This document shows, in pieces, positions 11,960-22,859 of a stretch of 64,000 nucleotides of DNA. The stretch is from Owenia fusiformis (lineage: Eukaryota; Annelida; Polychaeta; Sabellida; Oweniidae): contig CAIIXF020000005.1 in the NCBI GenBank assembly GCA_903813345.2, forward strand, positions 3,540,356 through 3,604,355, given 5' to 3'. Under the pieces are notes generated by a model. It was not told the origin of the DNA. It saw only the letters and a list, made by a program, of their open reading frames with translations, and ran no database searches. The translations under genes were made by a program, and so were the position numbers. Every line of letters starts with the position of its first letter. Position 1 is the stretch's first letter.

Positions 11960-13140
11960 TTTTTTGGTGCATTTGGCTCAGGGGTAACCTTATCTTACCT
12001 CAATAATTTTTAAGATAGTCAATGTATGCATCTCATATGAGCTCAGAATGGTGCTCCTAGTCTTGTTTTGTCATATTATTGCTAATTAGATGTACAAAAA
12101 AGATTGGAATAAAAAAAATTCAAATTTTCATTTTCGATTCTGAATGGCCAGGGGTAACCATATTGTACCTTAATAATTTTCAAAATATGTAATATATTCA
12201 TCTCAAATGAGCTCAAAATGGTGCATCTAGTCTTGTTTTGTCATAATATTGCTAATTAGAAGTAAAAAAAGATTGGAATTTTTTTTTAATCTAATTTTCA
12301 TTTTCGCTTCTGAAGGGCCAGGGGTAACCATATTGTACCTTAATAATTTTTAAAATATGTAATATATCCATCTCAAATGAGCTCAGTATGGTGCATCTAG
12401 TCTTTTTTTTATCATATTAACCCTAATAAGATGTAGAAAAATGATTGATAATTCTTAAAACTCTAAATTTTCATTTAAGCTTCAGATGGTCCAGGGGTAA
12501 CCATATTTTAGCGTAATAATTTTCAAGATATGTAATATATGCATCTCAAATGAGCTCAAAATGGTACATACAGTTGTTTTATCATACCCCAAATAAGATG
12601 TAGAAAAATTATTGGACATTTCTTAAAAATCTGAATTTTCTATTTGACCATAAATAATTACATATTATTACACATGCATCTAAAATGAGCTCAAAGTGGT
12701 TTATATACCAGAAGTCTTGTTATCATATTTCCCCTAATAATATATAAAAACATAATTTGATATTTCTAAATATCTAATATCTAAAAATCTAAATTTTATA
12801 TTTGAGCTTTTGACAGCCCAGGGGTAACCCATGATACTTAAGATAATAATTTTCAATGTATGTTACATATATGCATCTCAAATGAGCTTGAAATGGTGTA
12901 TATAATCTTGTATTGTCATATCATTTCTAAGGAGATGGAAAAAATGATCAGATTTTGATTTAGCTTTTGACTGGTTATAGGTGGCCTCATTTTACCATAA
13001 TAATTTTCAAGATATGTCACATTTGCAACTTAAATAAGCTCAAAATGGCATTTTGTCATATTCATATGTTCATATATTCATACTGAGATATAAATTTTGA
13101 CAGCTTTTGACAGCCCAGGGGTAACCATACTTAAGATAAT
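11960..13140. repeat. Tandem array of ~170 bp diverged units (left arm)
   Basis: Units are marked by CAGGGGTAACC followed by a TTAATAATTTT stretch, an ATATGTAATATAT stretch, CATCTCAAATGAGCTCA and a T-rich end. The marker recurs near 11980, 12150, 12320, 12492, 12820 and 13118, giving a period near 170 bp with one degenerate or longer interval. The same units occur in inverse at 15350-15880. Confidence 0.75.
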
Positions 13141-13144
13141 AATT

Positions 13145-13560
13145 TTCAATGTCCATTGCAATATTATTGATGATGAAGAACATTTTATGATGAAGTGTAA
13201 AAAATATCAAAATGAAAGATTATTACTTCAAACTGAATTGTCTGATACGGCAAAAGCACAAACAAATCAATTTATATACCTCTTAACTTGTATAAATCAA
13301 GATTGCATCAAGGTTGCAAAATATATTAGTGATGCCTTCCGAATTTTAGAAAGCAATACTTAATTTAGAAAGGCTAATTCCTGCTGCGCAAAAAAGCATT
13401 TTGTAGTAATACATATTTTACATTTTACAGTAGTAAGCATATATTATATGTAGTATATAGTAGTCTAGTGTTAAATCATATATATTCTTTTTGTGTACTG
13501 CACTTTCTTGTACCTGACCCTCAGGGGTGTGAATGTACTCAATAAATATTCTATTCTATA
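13145..13560 (+). pseudogene. Truncated LINE 3' end
   Basis: An open segment at about 13150-13363 has the C-terminal LINE signature of a Cys/His knuckle (DDEEHFMMKC) followed by a helical tail, then a 3' untranslated stretch ending in AATAAA-like sequence near 13540. It interrupts the last ~170 bp unit, so it inserted after that array formed. Only the 3' tip is present. Confidence 0.55.
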
Positions 13561-14240
13561 AAATGATAAATCAATGAAGTATTATATAAAGATATAAGGT
13601 TTAAGAACACTTGCATCACCTCTGGGTACACCTTCCATTCCTCCAAATCAGATGATTTGGAGTAGTAGTTAAATGCAGATGTGACATCGCATAGCATGAT
13701 TGAATGAAAAATGGGGAGGACTAAACTTTGGTCATGGCCAATTGATCTTGCAATATCATGCACAGATAGTTATTGAATTGATTTTCTTTTACCAAATGCA
13801 ATCCAAGATGTAGTGGGAACAAGAGGGAGCTGTCCTCCTTCCAGGCATCAACACTGAAACCCTCAAGAACATGGAAAGATGATAGTGACCAAGTAATGCA
13901 ATGTCTTAGGCGCCATCAAGGATATTTCTCCATACGAGAGACTGCTTCAATCATTGCCTAACAGTTGATTTTGATGTGGTTTATCCTGGTGGCAACTTGT
14001 GTAGAAAAACTGAAAATGTCAATTTGGATTGCATATGGTAAGGGGAAATCCTTCCAATATCTACCTACCCACAATATTACAAGACCAATGTTTAGCGCTC
14101 CCAATTTTTCATGCAATCAATGGATATGATATGTCACCTTTGCATTCTACTACTTCTCTAAATCATCTGATTTGAAGGAATGGAAGGTGTATACCCAGAG
14201 CTATTGCAGTTGTTTTTAAACTTTGAATCTTTTTTAGAAT
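13560..14240 (-). pseudogene. Decayed transposon-encoded fragments, inverted pair
   Basis: Minus frame 13551-13763 contains LPIFHSIMLCDVTSAF followed by EWKVYPEV. This resembles the FHALTGCDTTSAF...W..FPEV signature seen in a transposon-associated protein family of marine animals (recalled, not searched). A second piece with SKSSDLKEWKVY lies on the plus strand near 14140-14210, so the fragment is present twice in opposite orientation, matching the overall inverted layout of the host element. Both are short and broken. Confidence 0.45.
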
Positions 14241-15349
14241 CATTGCAGTTGTAGAGTCATTTGTTATTCTGATGCATTCTAACCCATAGTTTCTATCACC
14301 ACCTGAATGTGGTTGGACTACTCCCACTGCTGATACTGAGGCCACAACATATAAAAATGTAGGTCCTATGAGGCGGATATCTGTATAATAACAAAAGATG
14401 TTGCATCCGAGGCATGCAAAAACGTGTTTGATGTTTAAGGAGTGTCGAGGGAACATATGCAAATGTTGTTTGAAACCATATCTCATTTGCTCTGGGCTAT
14501 GTAGCTGTAGGGGAGACTGTCAGAATCTATAAATCCTGACCTGTTTGATTATGTTTTATGGATTATATTTTCAAATGATTATACACAGAATCTCAACAAT
14601 GCTACTACTCAGTATAAACTGGACTGTCAAACATTTTCAAATCTTAGAAAAGTGCTTGATAAAACTATAGTACAGTATTGAGCTAGTGGTACTAAAAAGA
14701 AATAAATGGATGTTGAGATTTACTGTAATTTTTTAATCATTATTTCTTATTTCAGAAGGAATAAATGGCAAAACTTGACTATAATCAACATTTTGAGCTC
14801 GTTTGAGTAACAAGTGTGATATATCTTTATTCAAATTATTACGGTAAAATGACGTCAAAAGCTAAGGCCGTAAGAATGAGATTCTTTGTTTTGCGTCCCC
14901 TTGCTTGCATGATTTTGACTAAATCAGAAAAAACAAACACATGCAAATAGCAACCACAAAGGTCTGAAAGTAACATTGCATTTCATTCAATCAGAATCAG
15001 ACGAAATGGTGGATAAATTGATGTGCGTCAAAATTGACAGTGTTATTGATTACTTAGGCATACATTTTTTATCTTTACCCTTGAATAATACCTATATTTA
15101 AATATATTGTATAAATGTATAGATCTGTGTTTGTATCACTGCAAATTGGTATGTCATTCCTTTTAATGCCCATAAAATGTATACATTTCTCAGCAAACAA
15201 GTTTGTGTTTTTTGAGTTTGTTTTTGTTTCCTTGTACCTTTGCATGATTTGGATTTTGCCAGGACACAAAACAGAGAATCTAATTCTTATGGCCTAATAT
15301 GAAAATATCATTTTTTCAAGTTTCCAAGCATTTTTTACATTCCCAAGAA
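14241..15349. other. Interior of TIR element, no gene seen
   Basis: No intact frame or recognised domain was found. This is the central, non-repeated part of the 9.25 kb element. Confidence 0.4.
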
Positions 15350-16005
15350 AAAATATATGACAAAAGAAGATTAAACAACCCTTTAAAGCTCATTTGAGAT
15401 GCATACGTCTTGTACTTTGAAAATTATTAAGGTAAAATATGGCTACCCATAGGCCACAATAAGCTAAAATGAAAATTTATATTTTTAAGAAATGTAAAAT
15501 CATTTTTCTACATCTAATCAAGGGTAATCTGATAAAACAAAGCTATATGCACCATTTTGAGCTAATTTGAGATGCATATATTACATATCTTGAAAATTAT
15601 TAAGGTAAAATATGGTTACCCCTGGCCTTTTGGAAGCGAAAATGAAAATTTGGATTTTTGAAAATTTTCCAATAATTTTTTTACATCTTATTAGGAATAA
15701 TATGACAAAACAATGCTCTATGCATCATTTTGACCTCATATGAGATGCACACATTGCATATTAAAAAAATTATTAAGGTAAAATAAGGTTACCCCTGAGC
15801 TGCATGCACTTAAAAATTGAAATTTCGAGAATTTTTTTCTCAAAAAATACATGAGCCACCCGTGGTATATTTTCTATCTGTGATAAAGACTTAAACCTCT
15901 ACTACTATGAATTTTTTCTGGACTATCAGACATCACATTCTTGAAATACAGTACTGGATGTTCCTATTTGGCCCTTTAAACAATGAATTATTATTAGATA
16001 AATTG
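15350..16005. repeat. Inverse copies of the ~170 bp units (right arm)
   Basis: GGTTACCCCTG near 15615 and 15787, and the diverged GGCTACCCATAGG near 15438, are the inverse of the left-arm marker, with GAGATGCATAT(A)TTACATAT between them. From about 15890 to 16005 the sequence continues as the inverse of 11770-11880 (GGCCCTTTAAACAATGAATT). The arm is then cut by the CR1-like LINE and resumes after 20387. Confidence 0.7.
15996..16005. repeat. Target-site duplication of the CR1-like LINE (left copy)
   Basis: AGATAAATTG here and AGATAATTTG at 20388-20397 differ by one base and flank the LINE. In the opposite arm of the host element the corresponding empty site reads through as a single copy (GGATAATTGGG in inverse), which supports the insertion boundaries. 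Confidence 0.6.
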
Positions 16006-16494
16006 ACATACTACAACCAGTTGCTTTTTAAGGAGTTAGCTACATGAAACAAATCTAATTACTGCAGACATTCAAACCTGATTTGAAGTCATAACAAATT
16101 GAATTAACTCACAGGTTCTATTTCAATATATTTTTTAAAAGTTTTTAGACACTTCCCTCAATTTCTTTCCTCTCCTTATATGTGTTCAGAAGCTTGATTA
16201 ATTGGTCAGCCTATTGATTTTCTTCCCTGCTCTAGCTAGGGAAATATTTTGCTTTTGCAAGAGATTATTTATTTTTTTCAGTTGAAAGATTTCAAAACTT
16301 GGTGGAAGAATACTTTCATACTTGGTCAAATTGTTTGATCTTAACACTCATTGACACCCCATATTATATATCCATATTTTAACAGACTTAGAGTGTTACC
16401 TGAAAACCTTACACTTTTGCACACCATGAAAGCTTTATAAATTACATTTTGTAAGCAGTGAGCATTTACTTTACCACTAAATTTTTCGCTTAAA

Positions 16495-16830
16495 ATGGGT
16501 GTGAGCATCAACACTTGGAGAGCACGCAATGGTCTGTTTAATGGTAATCAAAGCACTGCCCACCACAATAAGGCTAATTGCACTTTTAATATGCCATCTA
16601 TATGCAGTAAAATGAAACAATTTATACATAAGTGCATTCTACCTTTGATATTTGCTTGTTTATTCTTGTTGGCACTCTTGCCAATTAAATTACAACTCTT
16701 GATGTGCATAATTGCCTTGTATGGGTGCATTGTCACTTGTATAGTGATGCCAATGAGCATGGTAACCATCTGCATACTTTCATTTGTCCATCATAAGCAT
16801 ATAAGTACTTTGGTTCATTTTATATCTTAA
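16495..16830 (+). CDS. Small upstream frame of the LINE (ORF1-like, uncertain)
   Basis: A 111-residue frame starts at ATG 16495 and stops with TAA at 16828-16830, two bases before the ATG of the large frame. Residues 1-40 are polar. From about 42 to 100 the frame is strongly hydrophobic, with two or three possible membrane segments rich in Leu, Ile, Cys and Met. No RNA-binding, zinc-knuckle or coiled-coil feature typical of LINE ORF1 proteins is visible. The close stop-start spacing would suit termination and re-initiation, but it could equally be a chance frame in the 5' untranslated region. Confidence 0.35.
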   Translation: MGVSINTWRARNGLFNGNQSTAHHNKANCTFNMPSICSKMKQFIHKCILPLIFACLFLLALLPIKLQLLMCIIALYGCIVTCIVMPMSMVTICILSFVHHKHISTLVHFIS

Positions 16831-16832
16831 AG

Positions 16833-19800
16833 ATGGTCTTTACCAGTGGTTTACTTTTACTTATTCTGCCATTTACCTGCTACGCCCCAAATATTATCCA
16901 AATTTTACTTATCCTTAGCAATGATATCCATCAAAATCCAGGCCCTAGAAAAAATTTAGATCTTACCAATTTCCTTTTTTCAAATATAAATAGTATTAAA
17001 GCAAATGATAATAGCAGATTTAGTGCTTTAAAAGATCATATACATATTAACAATAGTAAAATTATTGGTTTGTGTGAAGTTGGAAACCTTTCAAATGAAG
17101 AAATTTCACATAACTATTCTATTGATGGATTCCATGCACCAGTCTATTTAAATAAAAATCGTGGGTTATTAGTTTATATCCATGAAGATATTCCTTTCAA
17201 AATTAGGCATGACTGCATGAATGACTTTGGTGATTCTATCTGGGTGGAAGTTAAAATCAATTTTAAATCAATTCTTTTTGGCACATACTATCGTTCACCA
17301 TCTCAAAACCAAGCTGAGACTCAGGATTTTTTTAGTAGATTTTCCATTACATGTAGTAAATTGCTTCACTCTAAAATAGACTTAATGTTGATAAAAGGTG
17401 ATTTTAATGCCAGGTGTAAAAGCTGGTGGGCATTAGATAATGAAAACTCAGCAGGTAAAATATTATATGATTATTCAGAGTCGTTAGGTCTTTTTCAACT
17501 TATAGATGAGCCGACACGAGTTACAAATTTAAGTAGGTCATGTATTGATCTTTTATTTACAAACAACCCCGATCAAATAAGCAATACAACAGTTAAACCT
17601 CCAATTGGATACACAGATCATAGTACTTTATCTACTGACTGTTGTTTTACTACTTTGAAAGAGGCGCCATACTCAAGACGGGTTTGGTACTATTCCAAAA
17701 CAGATATTACATTACTTAACAGTACAATACGCGAAGCAAATTTGGAACAGTTAATAGAATCGGTAAACGATATTGATAACCTTGTGGAACAGCTTAGCGA
17801 TAACCTTTTGAAAATATTCTCTGACCTGATCCCAAACTCAGTAATTAAATTCAAATCCACTGACAAACCTTGGTTTAATGACAAAATTAAAACCCTGATA
17901 AATAAAAGAAATAAGTTACATTATAAATTTAGAAAAACCCATAACATGACCTACCTTCAAAAATACAATGAACAATGCACAATAGTTGACAATGCCATAG
18001 AGGAAGCTAAGCAAATTCATGATTCAAATTTGCGCCACAAGCTCAATTCGTATAAACATGGAAGCATGTCTTATTGGTCCATCATATCAAAACTTTTGGG
18101 AAGATCTAAAAATTCAAAAATACCGTTTTTGTTTGACCACAATGGAAATTGTATTTCCAGAGGCAATGAGAAGGCAAATTTATTTTTGGAACACTTCATA
18201 AAAAACTTTCATTTAGATGGAGAAGCTGGAAATATTTCTTTGAATCTCAGAACTCCAAATCAAATTGACATACTTTCGACCCATGAATCCGAGATTTTTG
18301 AAATACTACTTTCATTAAACATAAATAAAGCAACCGGCCCTGACATGATAAGTAATAGAATGTTAAAAATGGCAGCACCAGCCCTCTCTCCCATTTTATC
18401 TAAACTGTTCAACAAAATGTTTATTCTTCAAGCCTTTCCTCAAAAATGGAAAATTGGGCATATTTTACCTGTTCATAAAAAGGGTGATAAATCTAATATT
18501 CAAAATTTCCGTCCAATCACACTCCTTTGTTGTATTTCAAAAATAGCTGAACGTATCATTTTCAAACGATTATTTGACCATCTACTATCAAATGACCTAT
18601 TTTACAATCTTCAAAGTGGGTTTCTGCCAGGGCACAGCACTCAGGCTCAATTATTAAGCATTATTGATTTTATAACAAATGAAATAGAATCTGGGGGAAA
18701 TGTAAGGGGGGTTTATTTAGACATTTCAGCTGCGTTTGACACCTTACCTCATTCTTTGCTACTAAAAAAACTTGAATCTTATGGAATTGGCCCAAGTATT
18801 CTATCACTTTTAGCATCATATCTTTTTAAGAGACAAGCAAAAGTTATCCTTGATGGTCAAGAGTCTGTTTTGAGCGATCAGGATTATATAAATGCTGGCG
18901 TTCCACAAGGCTCTATTCTTGGACCCCTACTCTTCCTGATTTATATAAATGATCTCCCTGAAACCTTATCAAGCAAATGCTATATTTATGCAGATGACAC
19001 ATCTCTATACCAACCATATTCCAAATCAAATCTCATTGAAAGTAACACAATTTTACAATCTGATCTTAATTCAATTTTCCAATGGTCCAAGACATGGAAA
19101 ATGAACTTTAAGGCCTCTAAAAGCAAAGACATAACTTTCTCAAACCCAAGGAAATGTGAATATAACGTTCCTGACCTCAAAATTGGTAATGATGTTCTAC
19201 CTCGAGTTGATCATCATAAACATTTAGGTCTCATACTAGACAAACACCTAACTTTTGACCAACATATCACAGAGCTCACCAAGAGGATTGATAAACTATT
19301 AAACCCACTTAAATCTCTAAGCAACAAATTAAATGGAAAACACCTGGAATTAATCTTCAAATCTTTCATACTTCCAATTTTCGACTATTGCGATATTCTT
19401 TATGGTTGTGCAAATATGAATAAATTAAAATCCATTGATCAATTATACTACAAAGCAGCCTGCATTTGCTCAGGTGTACTACATGGAACATCTTCAACAA
19501 AAGTCTTTAACTGCTTAAATTGGCCAAAGCTATCTGATAGAAGACAAATGCATAGACTTTTCCTGATGTACCGAGCTTACAACAATAAACTTCCATCCTA
19601 CGTTTTGAGTATTTTTAATCAATATCATAGAAATCTTCCATCAATAACACGAAGAAGTCGTGACTACCAAATTCCAATCAAAACCTCAACATTTTCAAAT
19701 AGATCATGCGTATTTAAATCCATCATTGACTGGGAGTCTCTCCCACCCGAAATTAAAGAATCACCAAATCTAAATATTTTTAAATCGAATGTAAAGAAAA

Positions 19801-20186
19801 AATTAATGACTACTTATATCATTAATTCCTCTGAGATCTCCTTGACAAGGAGCCAAGAAATTTCTCTGAACAAGGTGCGCTGTGATCTGATCTTCCAGTC
19901 CCATTTTTACGCCCACAATTTTACTAATGTACCATCCCCTACATGCAAATGTGGGTATAGCAATGAAACATCCATTCATGTCATGTTCTCTTGTAACCTT
20001 AGATCACAATATCTTAAAGATTTAGAGGATGCACTTACTCTTCTAAATTTTAATTACCCAGCATTTAAAAACCAGCAAGACAAATTATCATTGTTTTTGT
20101 ATGGAGACAGAAGTCTGCCAAAAGAAGTTAATATTGAAATTTTAAGGCTCACCTCAGCTTTTATTCAAAGGTGTGCAAGCGTGTAA
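16833..20186 (+). CDS. LINE endonuclease/reverse transcriptase, 1117 aa, intact
   Basis: This polyprotein copies the element's RNA into a nicked genomic site. Residues 1-30 are hydrophobic and are followed by DIHQNPGP at 31-38, a 2A-like motif. An apurinic-type endonuclease domain follows: SNINSIKAND near 49, LCEVGN near 82, GTYYRSPS near 150, KGDFNARC near 188 and YTDHSTLSTD near 259. The reverse transcriptase shows LPVHKKGD and FRPITLL near 545-560, DISAAFD near 628, GVPQGSILGPLLF near 688 and the YADD catalytic box near 718. A C-terminal Cys-rich knuckle (CKCGYSNE...HVMFSC) lies near 1037. Length and order match CR1/Jockey-group second frames. The first ATG was chosen because an upstream stop and the 2A-like leader follow directly. 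No disabling change is seen. Confidence 0.9.
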   Translation: MVFTSGLLLLILPFTCYAPNIIQILLILSNDIHQNPGPRKNLDLTNFLFSNINSIKANDNSRFSALKDHIHINNSKIIGLCEVGNLSNEEISHNYSIDGFHAPVYLNKNRGLLVYIHEDIPFKIRHDCMNDFGDSIWVEVKINFKSILFGTYYRSPSQNQAETQDFFSRFSITCSKLLHSKIDLMLIKGDFNARCKSWWALDNENSAGKILYDYSESLGLFQLIDEPTRVTNLSRSCIDLLFTNNPDQISNTTVKPPIGYTDHSTLSTDCCFTTLKEAPYSRRVWYYSKTDITLLNSTIREANLEQLIESVNDIDNLVEQLSDNLLKIFSDLIPNSVIKFKSTDKPWFNDKIKTLINKRNKLHYKFRKTHNMTYLQKYNEQCTIVDNAIEEAKQIHDSNLRHKLNSYKHGSMSYWSIISKLLGRSKNSKIPFLFDHNGNCISRGNEKANLFLEHFIKNFHLDGEAGNISLNLRTPNQIDILSTHESEIFEILLSLNINKATGPDMISNRMLKMAAPALSPILSKLFNKMFILQAFPQKWKIGHILPVHKKGDKSNIQNFRPITLLCCISKIAERIIFKRLFDHLLSNDLFYNLQSGFLPGHSTQAQLLSIIDFITNEIESGGNVRGVYLDISAAFDTLPHSLLLKKLESYGIGPSILSLLASYLFKRQAKVILDGQESVLSDQDYINAGVPQGSILGPLLFLIYINDLPETLSSKCYIYADDTSLYQPYSKSNLIESNTILQSDLNSIFQWSKTWKMNFKASKSKDITFSNPRKCEYNVPDLKIGNDVLPRVDHHKHLGLILDKHLTFDQHITELTKRIDKLLNPLKSLSNKLNGKHLELIFKSFILPIFDYCDILYGCANMNKLKSIDQLYYKAACICSGVLHGTSSTKVFNCLNWPKLSDRRQMHRLFLMYRAYNNKLPSYVLSIFNQYHRNLPSITRRSRDYQIPIKTSTFSNRSCVFKSIIDWESLPPEIKESPNLNIFKSNVKKKLMTTYIINSSEISLTRSQEISLNKVRCDLIFQSHFYAHNFTNVPSPTCKCGYSNETSIHVMFSCNLRSQYLKDLEDALTLLNFNYPAFKNQQDKLSLFLYGDRSLPKEVNIEILRLTSAFIQRCASV

Positions 20187-20387
20187 GTATTTCTTCCACC
20201 ACCAACTGTATAATTTTGTACACAATAATTCTTTTGTTTATTGCAAATTCATTGTCATACTTTCTTTTTAAATCTTGTTATTATTTAATTGTGGCTTATA
20301 ATGCTTCATTGCAAAGCCGCAACATGTGTATGTAATAATTCTATTTTACTATGAAATAAATCAAATATAAAAAAAAAAAAAAAGAAA
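20187..20387 (+). other. 3' untranslated region and A-tail of the LINE
   Basis: About 180 bases of AT-rich sequence follow the stop. An ATGAAATAAATC segment near 20350 precedes a run of A residues broken by one G. The tail abuts the right target duplication. Confidence 0.7.
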
Positions 20388-20704
20388 AGATAATTTGGTT
20401 AAAATGAGTTTTTTCTTGTTACAGACAACTTCTCAGTTGGGTTTTACACAATTTCAAGGCTCAAAGCAATCACCAAATGAAGTCATTTAAAGAAAAATAC
20501 TTTAAAACCATTTTTATTTAATTTTAACAATATACCCCTCCCAGTCTGGTAGGGGTGGGTGGTCAGAGGCTAAAAAATCCATGAAGACCACCCCAAATCA
20601 CTTGCCCTGAAATCATTTTTTACTCATATCATATGATTCTACAACTGTGCCAAGTTTGTTGCTTTCCTGAAAAAGCCGAACAAAAAAAGGACATCTGACC
20701 CCGC

Positions 20705-21350
20705 TAATAGGCGTGTAATTAGGTAATATTTCTCTATCTCCATTTTTAAAAGTTAAACTTAATATAGCCAGTTTCATAGACTCACTTAATTCCTCATCCT
20801 AAAAGTTGCTTGAACCATGTCAAAAAATATTTCTTCTATTTCCTTCCAAAATGTTTTATAAAATTATGGAGTAAGTCTAATGCTGGACTTTTTTAAAGTT
20901 CTCTCAATTCATCTTTAGAAATGTCATTTTCTAAAAAAAAACTTTTCAATTTGTGTTGGTTAACGCTACACGTTTGTCTCATTTAAATAAACATTTATAT
21001 TTTCAATGTTCACCTTATCAGTTTGATATAGAATTTCATAAAATTTTGCTGCTTCTTCTAAAATATCTTCATCTTTTGAAATAACACCAGATTTTGTCTT
21101 TAAACTATTAATAACATTCATGTTTTGTCTTTTTCTTTCTAGTTCCAGGACGTAAGAAGTACTCCTTTCACCTTCTTCCATCCATTTTGCTCTTGATCTG
21201 ATATAATAACCATTTGCTTCATCTTGATACATTTCATCTAAATCATTTATTAATTCCCATCTCTTGCTTTGTATTTTTTCTTCAATGTTTTTGTTTTTAG
21301 ACCTGTTAGAAAATGTTGCAAGATGATCAATTTTATCTTGCAATTCAAGC
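20705..21350 (-). pseudogene. Tx1/L1-like LINE, linker between endonuclease and RT
   Basis: Minus frame 20966-21343 contains YYIRSRAKWMEEGERSTSY, a hallmark of the segment between endonuclease and reverse transcriptase in Tx1/L1-type LINEs, then LKTKSGVISKDEDILEEAA and FYEILYQTD. It is collinear with the RT piece at 10590-11453 once the 11454-20704 insertion is removed. Flanking stops show decay. Confidence 0.65.
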
Positions 21351-21861
21351 TTTATATTTTTTTATTTTAACTTTTGTTTATAGCAAATGATATTGACATT
21401 TTTTTATTTTACATTTCAAAATTTCCCAGATTACTCTTTTTGATTTATTGTGTGTGTGTTGTTATTTATTTATTTCCTTATATTGTATGATATTAAAATT
21501 ATATGAAGTGGAAGTTGGGGATATTCTTTTTGTGTTTATTTAAGTTCATCCTTTTAATATAGTCAGATATCTGTTTTACATATTTATCATCATTTAGTAA
21601 ATTATTATTTAATTTCCTTATATTGTATGATATTAAAATTATATGAAGTGGAAGTTGGGGATATTCTTTTTGTGTTTATTTAAGTTCATCCTTTTAGTAT
21701 AGTCAGATATCTGTTTTACATATTTATCATCATTTAGTAAATTATTATTTAATTTCCTCTTTTCTTATTTAACACTTTTATGTCAGTTATAATAGCCCTA
21801 TGATCTTTTTTAAGAACCTGTGAAATATAGCTTTATAATTAGCTTATTGTTTTGTGACATA
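21351..21861. repeat. Direct tandem duplication of ~140 bp within the LINE relic
   Basis: A block starting near 21474 (TTTCCTTATATTGTATGATA) is repeated from about 21614 to 21753 with one or two changes (for example CTTTTAATATAG against CTTTTAGTATAG). The copies are nearly identical, so the duplication is recent. The remaining bases are unremarkable relic sequence. Confidence 0.8.
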
Positions 21862-22840
21862 TAGGGTGTCTCAAAAAAGTGTACCCAAAAGTATATCAAC
21901 ACCATAGACAAACCAATCAATATTTTCAGACATTTTTTGCATGGTCTTGTAGATAAAAGATGAAAGTTTTTCCCCTATACACAGATTTTAGTTCAGTTTT
22001 GCTTTTTTGATACTTTAACCCATTACCTCTTACACCACATATTCAATGTAACCTCATATTTCGATGACAGTCAGCATCCTTACTACTACATTGTTCATCA
22101 CATTTGATATATCTGGGGGGATGTTTTGATTTCTGTTTGGATGCTGGTCTTAAGTTGGACTAGGTCTCTTAGCTTGGGGTTAGCATAAAAATAGCCTCAG
22201 AGCCTCTAAGTATGGGCCGTCAAATATGGTGAATAGGGAGGCCCTCACAATGTCTTATAGCCCCATTATATAGAGAGGTCAGAGGTTCAAGAATTTGCAT
22301 TGCTTGGGATTCTAGTGTTGCTTTTGTTTGTGTATCAATTTGAGACCACTGTGTTTTCATTTGGATATCATTTGGTCTCCAGGTTAGCCTACCTAACTCT
22401 GGGAGGTAACTCCTGAATCATTTGCCGATAATTGACCTGATTATCTGTGTTTGTTCTGTCATCGTCATCCTCAAACATCTTTCTCTGTGGCTATTTGAAG
22501 GAGTGTTTTAATGCTCATTCCAAGCAAAAAGACCTAGGACAACTTAAGGGCAACATCCAAAGAGAAATCCAAAACATTCCACCGGAATTATTATCAAATG
22601 TGATGAACAATGTAGCAGTAAGGATACAGGCTATCATCGAAATATGAGGTTACATCGATTATGTGGTATAAACGGTAAAGGGTTAAAGCATCAAAAAGAC
22701 AAGACTGAAATAAAAATGGTGTATTGGGGAGAAAACTTTCATGTTTTGGCTATATGACCATGCAAAAAATGTCTGAAAATATTGATTGGTTTATATGTGC
22801 TCTTGATATACTTTTGGGTACATTTTTTTGAGACACCCTG
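21862..22840 (+). mobile_element. Decayed mariner-type element
   Basis: The ends are inverted copies: TAGGGTGTCTCAAAAAAGTGTACCC on the left, and the inverse of CAGGGTGTCTCAAAAAAATGTACCC on the right, each next to TA. The plus frame at about 22447-22647 keeps a transposase C-terminal signature (FLCGYLKECFNAHS, then a helical segment with NIPPELLSNVMNN), and a PPRLAYLT-like piece lies just upstream in another frame. Most of the catalytic domain is unreadable and the copy is ~980 bp, shorter than a full mariner. It inserted into the Tx1-like LINE. Confidence 0.75.
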
Positions 22841-22859
22841 TATATAGTACTATATACTC

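Larger units (their letters stand above)
16006..20387 (+). mobile_element. Full-length CR1-like non-LTR retrotransposon
   Basis: The element has a 5' region, a short upstream frame (16495-16830), a large endonuclease/reverse-transcriptase frame (16833-20186), a 3' untranslated region and an A-rich tail of about 15 bases near 20368-20383. It is bounded by a 10 bp near-perfect target duplication and splits the right arm of the 9.25 kb TIR element. The long frame has no stop or frameshift, so the copy is young and may be active. Family assignment to the CR1/Jockey group is inferred from the domain order and motifs. Confidence 0.8.
11454..20704. mobile_element. 9.25 kb TIR element with long inverted ends
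   Basis: The left end starts GCGGGGTCAGATGTCC and the right end is its inverse. The inverted arms continue for about 290 bp (11454-11750 against 20410-20704), sharing the GTTCGGCTTTTTCAGGAAAG region, a CA/CC-rich stretch and CTTCATTTGGTGATTGCTTT. Beyond these, the ~170 bp internal repeats at 11960-13140 recur in inverse at 15350-15880. Flanking bases suggest a TA target site. It sits inside a Tx1-like LINE and carries at least two other insertions. No intact transposase was found; a decayed coding fragment lies at 13560-13770. Confidence 0.7.
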
